Shown piece after piece: positions 7,953 to 10,489 of a stretch of DNA of 10,489 bases. The stretch covers positions 1 to 10,489 of the forward strand of contig JAOZKP010000084.1 of assembly GCA_029935295.1 (NCBI GenBank). Direction: 5' to 3'. The notes under the pieces are model-generated. The model saw only the letters and a list, made by a program, of their open reading frames with translations. It ran no database searches and was not told where the DNA came from. Position 1 is the stretch's first letter. The number at the start of each line of letters is the position of its first letter. Position numbers and translations under genes: made by a program. This stretch comes from a bacterium. Its GTDB lineage: Bacteria; Desulfobacterota; Anaeroferrophillalia; Anaeroferrophillales; Tharpellaceae.

Positions 7953-8007
7953 TAAATAACAAAACCCGCGACCAAGCGCAAGTAATTCACGTTCGATCAC
8001 GGGTTTT
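7953..8007 (-). terminator. Intrinsic terminator after the FlgO-like gene
   Basis: A stem pairs 7961-7979 with 7989-8007 around a 9-base loop, starting 22 bases after the stop codon at 8029-8031. AAAACCCG pairs with CGGGTTTT at the base. Further up, several positions pair only as G-U in the minus-strand transcript and would be C-A mismatches on the plus strand, so the structure is selected for minus-strand RNA. One C-A mismatch remains (7976/7992). The U-rich tail UUUUGUUAUUU completes it. It closes the rfbD/FlgO-like unit. Confidence 0.85.
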
Positions 8008-8028
8008 ATGATGTAAAAACAAATTATT

Positions 8029-8610
8029 TCAGTCGGACAGGAGCTCGCTGATATCCGGTGTTTTGACAAGTTGACAATCATATGAAGCAACTACCGATCG
8101 CTTATGAAAATCGACTAATCGAGTATTGAGCAAAACATGATCCCGGGCTTCAAGGTAGGTTCCCAGCAAAACCAGCCGAGCATCAAGATCTTGCGCAACC
8201 TTGGAAAATTCGCGACTTAAAACAAATTCACCATTCTGACTTTGATAGAAAATATCTTTCATCCGGGTTTCCCGGAGAATAAAGCCCTGCCCTGCCAGGC
8301 GACTTAAAAGTTGTTCCGCCATCAGCATACCAAAGCGGCTGGTTTTAGAAAAATCATCAAGCTGGACAAAACTGGTAACCACGAGAACAACCGGACGTTT
8401 AATCTCTGCCGGGATCTGCTCGAGCAGACGATCAGAAATTATTCCAACTTTGTAGTCACGTTCATATTCATAGTCATAATAGCTTGTTGGCATAGATGAA
8501 CTGCAGGCGGAAAGAAACAGCAGTACAGTAAACAGTAAAATTACTGTCGGCAACAAATAGATGCCGCTGTATCTTCGATTGTTTACTGATTTCATATTAA
8601 TTTTCACCAT
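8029..8610 (-). CDS. FlgO family outer-membrane lipoprotein (second copy)
   Basis: This 193-residue protein is predicted to be a lipoprotein. A basic start and hydrophobic stretch (about 17-33) lead to the lipobox LSAC with the lipidated cysteine at C36. The next residue is serine, which under the E. coli Lol rule favours the outer membrane. A tyrosine-rich segment (YYDYEYERDY, 44-53) follows. Residues about 72-181 fit the FlgO domain: SFVQLDDFSKTSRFG (80-94), then LLSRLAGQGF, RETR, GEFVLSREF, LVLLGTY and NTRLVDF. In Vibrio, FlgO is an outer-membrane protein needed for full flagellar motility, but this domain also occurs in lipoproteins away from flagellar loci, and no flagellar gene is visible here. 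M6 (8593-8595), preceded by GGTGA at 8 bases, is an equally good start. It follows the first FlgO-like gene after 95 bases and is followed by a strong terminator. Confidence 0.75.
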   Translation of the reverse strand: MVKINMKSVNNRRYSGIYLLPTVILLFTVLLFLSACSSSMPTSYYDYEYERDYKVGIISDRLLEQIPAEIKRPVVLVVTSFVQLDDFSKTSRFGMLMAEQLLSRLAGQGFILRETRMKDIFYQSQNGEFVLSREFSKVAQDLDARLVLLGTYLEARDHVLLNTRLVDFHKRSVVASYDCQLVKTPDISELLSD

Positions 8611-8705
8611 GAGCTAAATCCGGTTTTCCTGGTTTCCTATAAAACGACTTTCCGACTACACAACACCTACTTGTAAGAGTTATCCTTAAGCAGGATACTA
8701 ATACC

Positions 8706-9362
8706 TTAATCAGCAGGTACAACCTTGACTGTCGGCTCACGGTAATTAAGCAGATAATTAACCATGCCTGAGCGCGGCAGCCAGACTCCTGAAGAAGCAT
8801 AAATAACCTGTGAATTGTTACCGATAACCCGGGCCATAACATAGATATAACGGGGAGTTACAGTATATGATCCGGTGATCATAAAGGTTGCCTGATGCTC
8901 AGTAAAAAGCTTCTGCATATCCAGGCTCATTGCCAGCATGCCGAATTTTTTATGGATTCGCATTGAGCGGCTGAGACGGACTTCTATCACTTGCAGGCCT
9001 TCATTCTGCATCCGGCTTGCCAGAGCATCCCCCACCATCCGGCCAAACGGCGTTGTTGCATCATAATTTTCTTCGCCAACAAAAGAGGAAAAGAGAAATT
9101 TTGTCTCGGCCTTACGTTTTTCATCATTCAAGAGAGTCTGATCAAGAAAATTTGCTTTAAGATCCAGCACCATCTGATCCATAAAGCTTTCAAAAGCGGC
9201 CGCTTCACCGAAAACCGGCTCTGTTACAACTACCGGTTCAACAACTTTCTCAACTTCAGGTTCAACCACAACGACACATGGTTTTTCCTGCTTGGCACAG
9301 GCACCAACACAAAGTAACAATAAAATTGCAAACAACCATTTAATACTGTTTCTACGCAACAT
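8706..9362 (-). CDS. FlgO family outer-membrane lipoprotein (first copy)
   Basis: The protein has 218 residues. It starts MLRRNSIKW, followed by a hydrophobic segment and the lipobox VGAC with the lipidated cysteine at C22 and alanine after it, consistent with outer-membrane sorting. Residues about 30-50 form a Val/Glu/Pro-rich linker (VVVVEPEVEKVVEPVVVTEP), which looks like an extended tether, and a helical region follows. The FlgO-like domain spans about 87-196: SFVGEENYDATTPFG (93-107), ALASRMQNEG, VIEVRLSR, FMITGSY and YVMARVI. The SFV-to-FG spacing equals that of the downstream lipoprotein, yet the sequences are otherwise quite different, so these are old paralogues rather than a recent duplication. 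The exact role is unknown; a periplasmic or envelope assembly partner is plausible. It lies 45 bases after rfbD with a strong Shine-Dalgarno sequence, and its TAA stop is at 8706-8708. Confidence 0.75.
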   Translation of the reverse strand: MLRRNSIKWLFAILLLLCVGACAKQEKPCVVVVEPEVEKVVEPVVVTEPVFGEAAAFESFMDQMVLDLKANFLDQTLLNDEKRKAETKFLFSSFVGEENYDATTPFGRMVGDALASRMQNEGLQVIEVRLSRSMRIHKKFGMLAMSLDMQKLFTEHQATFMITGSYTVTPRYIYVMARVIGNNSQVIYASSGVWLPRSGMVNYLLNYREPTVKVVPAD

Positions 9363-9380
9363 CCTTCTCCCCTCCTCCTT
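9363..9380 (-). promoter_or_regulatory. Strong purine-rich ribosome binding site of the first FlgO-like gene
   Basis: The 18 bases directly before the ATG are all purines on the coding strand, beginning AAGGAGG and ending AAGG next to the start codon. AAGGAGG is a full match to the anti-Shine-Dalgarno core, about 11 bases from the ATG, with GAGGGG closer. It is the strongest such site in the window and suggests high translation of this lipoprotein. Confidence 0.7.
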
Positions 9381-9407
9381 AATAGAAAAAACTATAAATA
9401 CATAAAT

Positions 9408-10334
9408 CTAAATCATTTTCAATGCTTCGTTCAGCAGTCGTTCACGATATTTAAGAATAAACAGATCAAGATCTTCCTGCCAGGGCAGCATTAACAGCAA
9501 CTTATCATCTTTAAGTCTGCTATTAAGCAAAATTGAATTTGCCGGTCGCCGAGCCGGAGTTGGATATTCGGCGGTTTTACAGGGAGTAAGTCGGTGTTCA
9601 ACCTGCATCTGCTGCAAAAAGTAAGAAGCAACCTGAAACCAGTTAGCAGAATTCTCGCCAACTCCATGATAAAGGCCCCTTTTGCCGGCTTCCACAAGTT
9701 TCAGCAATTGTTGTGCCAATCTCCAGCTCGAGGTCAGGCAACCATACTGATCCGCTACGACTTTACGCTCTTTTTCTGGTTCAGACAGGACCAGGCGCAA
9801 CATGGTTTTTAGAAAATTGTAACCGTTAATTCCATAGAGCCAGGCCGTACGTACAATAAGATATTCACAACCGGATTTAGAAATTGCCAATTCTCCGGCA
9901 AGTTTACTATTGCCGTAAACAGAAACCGGGCCTACCTTATCCGTTTCACTGTAACCATCAGGTAGTTTCCGGTCGCCGGGAAAGACATAATCCGTTGAGA
10001 CATGCACCAGTAAAGCCTTACAAGCCTTGGCTGCTGCTGCCAATTGCGCGGGAGCTTCGGCATTAATAAGCCGGGCCGTTTCAACCTCAGTTTCACAGTT
10101 GTCAACTTTGGTATAAGCGCCACAATTAAGAATAACAGCCGGTCGATATTTAATGATTGTTGCCTGAATATCATCCGTGCAACTCAGATCCAAATCTGAC
10201 GAACTTAACCCTTTAACTGAAAAAACATCAGAAAAAACCTTAGCGCAATCATAACCAAGCTGGCCTCTTACACCAATCAGAAGCAGGACCGGTTTATCAT
10301 TATCTTTTCTATTATCCAACGTTATCAGATTCAT
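9408..10334 (-). CDS. rfbD: dTDP-4-dehydrorhamnose reductase (RfbD/RmlD family)
   Basis: This cytoplasmic NAD(P)H-dependent reductase of the extended SDR family carries out the last step of dTDP-L-rhamnose synthesis, supplying rhamnose for O-antigen, exopolysaccharide or glycoprotein. The 308 residues match the family length, with about 14 extra residues at the N-terminus. The nucleotide loop is GVRGQLG (21-27). STDYVFPG (113-120) and the catalytic Y140/K144 (VYGNSKLAGE) are intact. The family's usual DQxGxPT motif reads DQYGCLTSS (195-203), with leucine for proline. YPTPARRPANS (257-267) matches the conserved C-terminal segment. AAAGG lies about 8 bases before the ATG at 10332-10334. An overlapping upstream ATG at 10336-10338 would give only an 8-codon out-of-frame peptide. 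The other rhamnose genes (rfbA, rfbB, rfbC) are not in the window, and a terminator separates this gene from whatever lies upstream. Confidence 0.92.
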   Translation of the reverse strand: MNLITLDNRKDNDKPVLLLIGVRGQLGYDCAKVFSDVFSVKGLSSSDLDLSCTDDIQATIIKYRPAVILNCGAYTKVDNCETEVETARLINAEAPAQLAAAAKACKALLVHVSTDYVFPGDRKLPDGYSETDKVGPVSVYGNSKLAGELAISKSGCEYLIVRTAWLYGINGYNFLKTMLRLVLSEPEKERKVVADQYGCLTSSWRLAQQLLKLVEAGKRGLYHGVGENSANWFQVASYFLQQMQVEHRLTPCKTAEYPTPARRPANSILLNSRLKDDKLLLMLPWQEDLDLFILKYRERLLNEALKMI

Positions 10335-10347
10335 TCATTTTACCTTT

Positions 10348-10376
10348 ATCATTCATACTTTTTTAAAATATGTCAA
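10348..10376 (-). promoter_or_regulatory. Candidate sigma-70-type promoter for rfbD and the lipoprotein genes
   Basis: On the minus strand a perfect TTGACA box (10371-10376) is followed by a 17-base spacer and AATGAT (10348-10353; 4 of 6 matches to TATAAT). It lies just downstream of the terminator at 10387-10422, where a promoter is needed. One problem is that the predicted start point, near 10341, would fall within or after the AAAGG ribosome binding site (10343-10347), so the true -10 box may lie elsewhere. Confidence 0.4.
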
Positions 10377-10385
10377 ACATTTGAC
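10372..10385. promoter_or_regulatory. Perfect 14-bp palindrome GTCAAA-CA-TTTGAC, possible operator
   Basis: Two 6-base arms, GTCAAA and TTTGAC, flank a 2-base centre. The palindrome overlaps the TTGACA box of the candidate rfbD promoter almost completely. A dimeric repressor bound here would block that promoter. No regulator is assigned; it could also be chance. Confidence 0.35.
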
Positions 10386-10386
10386 G

Positions 10387-10422
10387 AAAAAAAGTCGAAT
10401 CGGCATTTATTACCGATTCGAC
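10387..10422 (-). terminator. Intrinsic terminator of an upstream minus-strand gene
   Basis: A perfect 10-bp stem, GTCGAATCGG/CCGATTCGAC (10394-10403 with 10413-10422), encloses a 9-base loop. On the minus strand it is followed at once by seven U residues (10387-10393). The direction is clear, since the plus strand has no T-run after the stem. The gene it serves starts beyond the right edge; one minus-strand frame ends with TGA at 10440-10442, 17 bases before the stem, and could be that gene's tail. Confidence 0.92.
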
Positions 10423-10489
10423 CAATATAGATAACCGTATCACAAAGATAGATTGCAATTACTCTGCTTAACACAGAAGGCTGTCCTAG

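Noticed and set aside
7918..7962. A longer isomerase-like protein starting at TTG 7960-7962
   Set aside because: The TTG lies in the base of the upstream terminator stem and the 15 added residues have no family match. The ATG at 7915-7917 gives the expected barrel start MFDRLFVHTP.
7935..7962. Promoter TTGTTA-16-TAATTT before the isomerase-like gene
   Set aside because: It has four and three matches to consensus with a 16-base spacer, in AT-rich DNA overlapping a terminator; too weak to annotate.
8029..8031. TGA stop of the second FlgO-like gene as a possible selenocysteine codon, given SelB nearby
   Set aside because: The frame after it reaches another TGA after 13 codons, the following hairpin is an intrinsic terminator, and the FlgO domain is already complete. 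The other TGA stop, of rng at 2953-2955, also ends a complete protein.
10423..10489. Tail of an upstream minus-strand gene ending at TGA 10440-10442
   Set aside because: Only about 15 codons are visible and another frame ends at a TAA slightly upstream, so the true frame cannot be chosen. The terminator supports a gene there, but not which frame.

Overview
The window is a compact, single-direction stretch of bacterial chromosome. All eight complete genes lie on the minus strand and cover about 90% of it. The gene set suggests a Gram-negative, anaerobic, selenocysteine-using bacterium: a SelB elongation factor, a TlyA-type methyltransferase, RNase G with an enlarged S1 domain, a fused TIGR03960/TIGR03936 radical SAM protein, and FlgO-like outer-membrane lipoproteins. 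That combination best fits a deltaproteobacterium (Desulfobacterota/Desulfuromonadia-like). This is inferred from gene content and protein style only. Coding GC looks mid-40s percent.

Layout, in the direction of transcription (high to low coordinates). The right edge (10387-10489) holds a strong intrinsic terminator for an unseen upstream minus-strand gene. A candidate promoter with a perfect TTGACA box inside a 14-bp palindrome follows. Then comes a three-gene unit: an RfbD-type dTDP-4-dehydrorhamnose reductase (9408-10334) and two different FlgO-family lipoproteins (8706-9362 and 8029-8610). It ends at a long stem-loop terminator (7961-8007) whose G-U wobbles show that it works on the minus-strand RNA.

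A second unit of five tightly spaced genes starts right after this terminator: a TIM-barrel sugar isomerase/epimerase-like protein (7132-7917), the TIGR03960/TIGR03936 radical SAM fusion (4508-7114), RNase G (2953-4479), a TlyA-type methyltransferase (2185-2922) and SelB (270-2183). Gaps are 17, 28, 30 and 1 bases. Four of the five are RNA- or translation-related or known neighbours of such genes, so the unit looks like an RNA-maturation/translation operon carrying one enzyme of unknown function.

The left 269 bases contain no recognisable gene. The first ~55 bases have coding-like composition (about 54% GC). The rest is strikingly AT-rich (about 26% GC) and holds three spaced GGAA...TTCC-type dyads.

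I see no CRISPR array, tRNA, rRNA, insertion sequence, prophage or defence system. The window is mostly ordinary housekeeping and envelope DNA. The least understood pieces are the radical SAM fusion protein and the paired FlgO-like lipoproteins next to a rhamnose gene.
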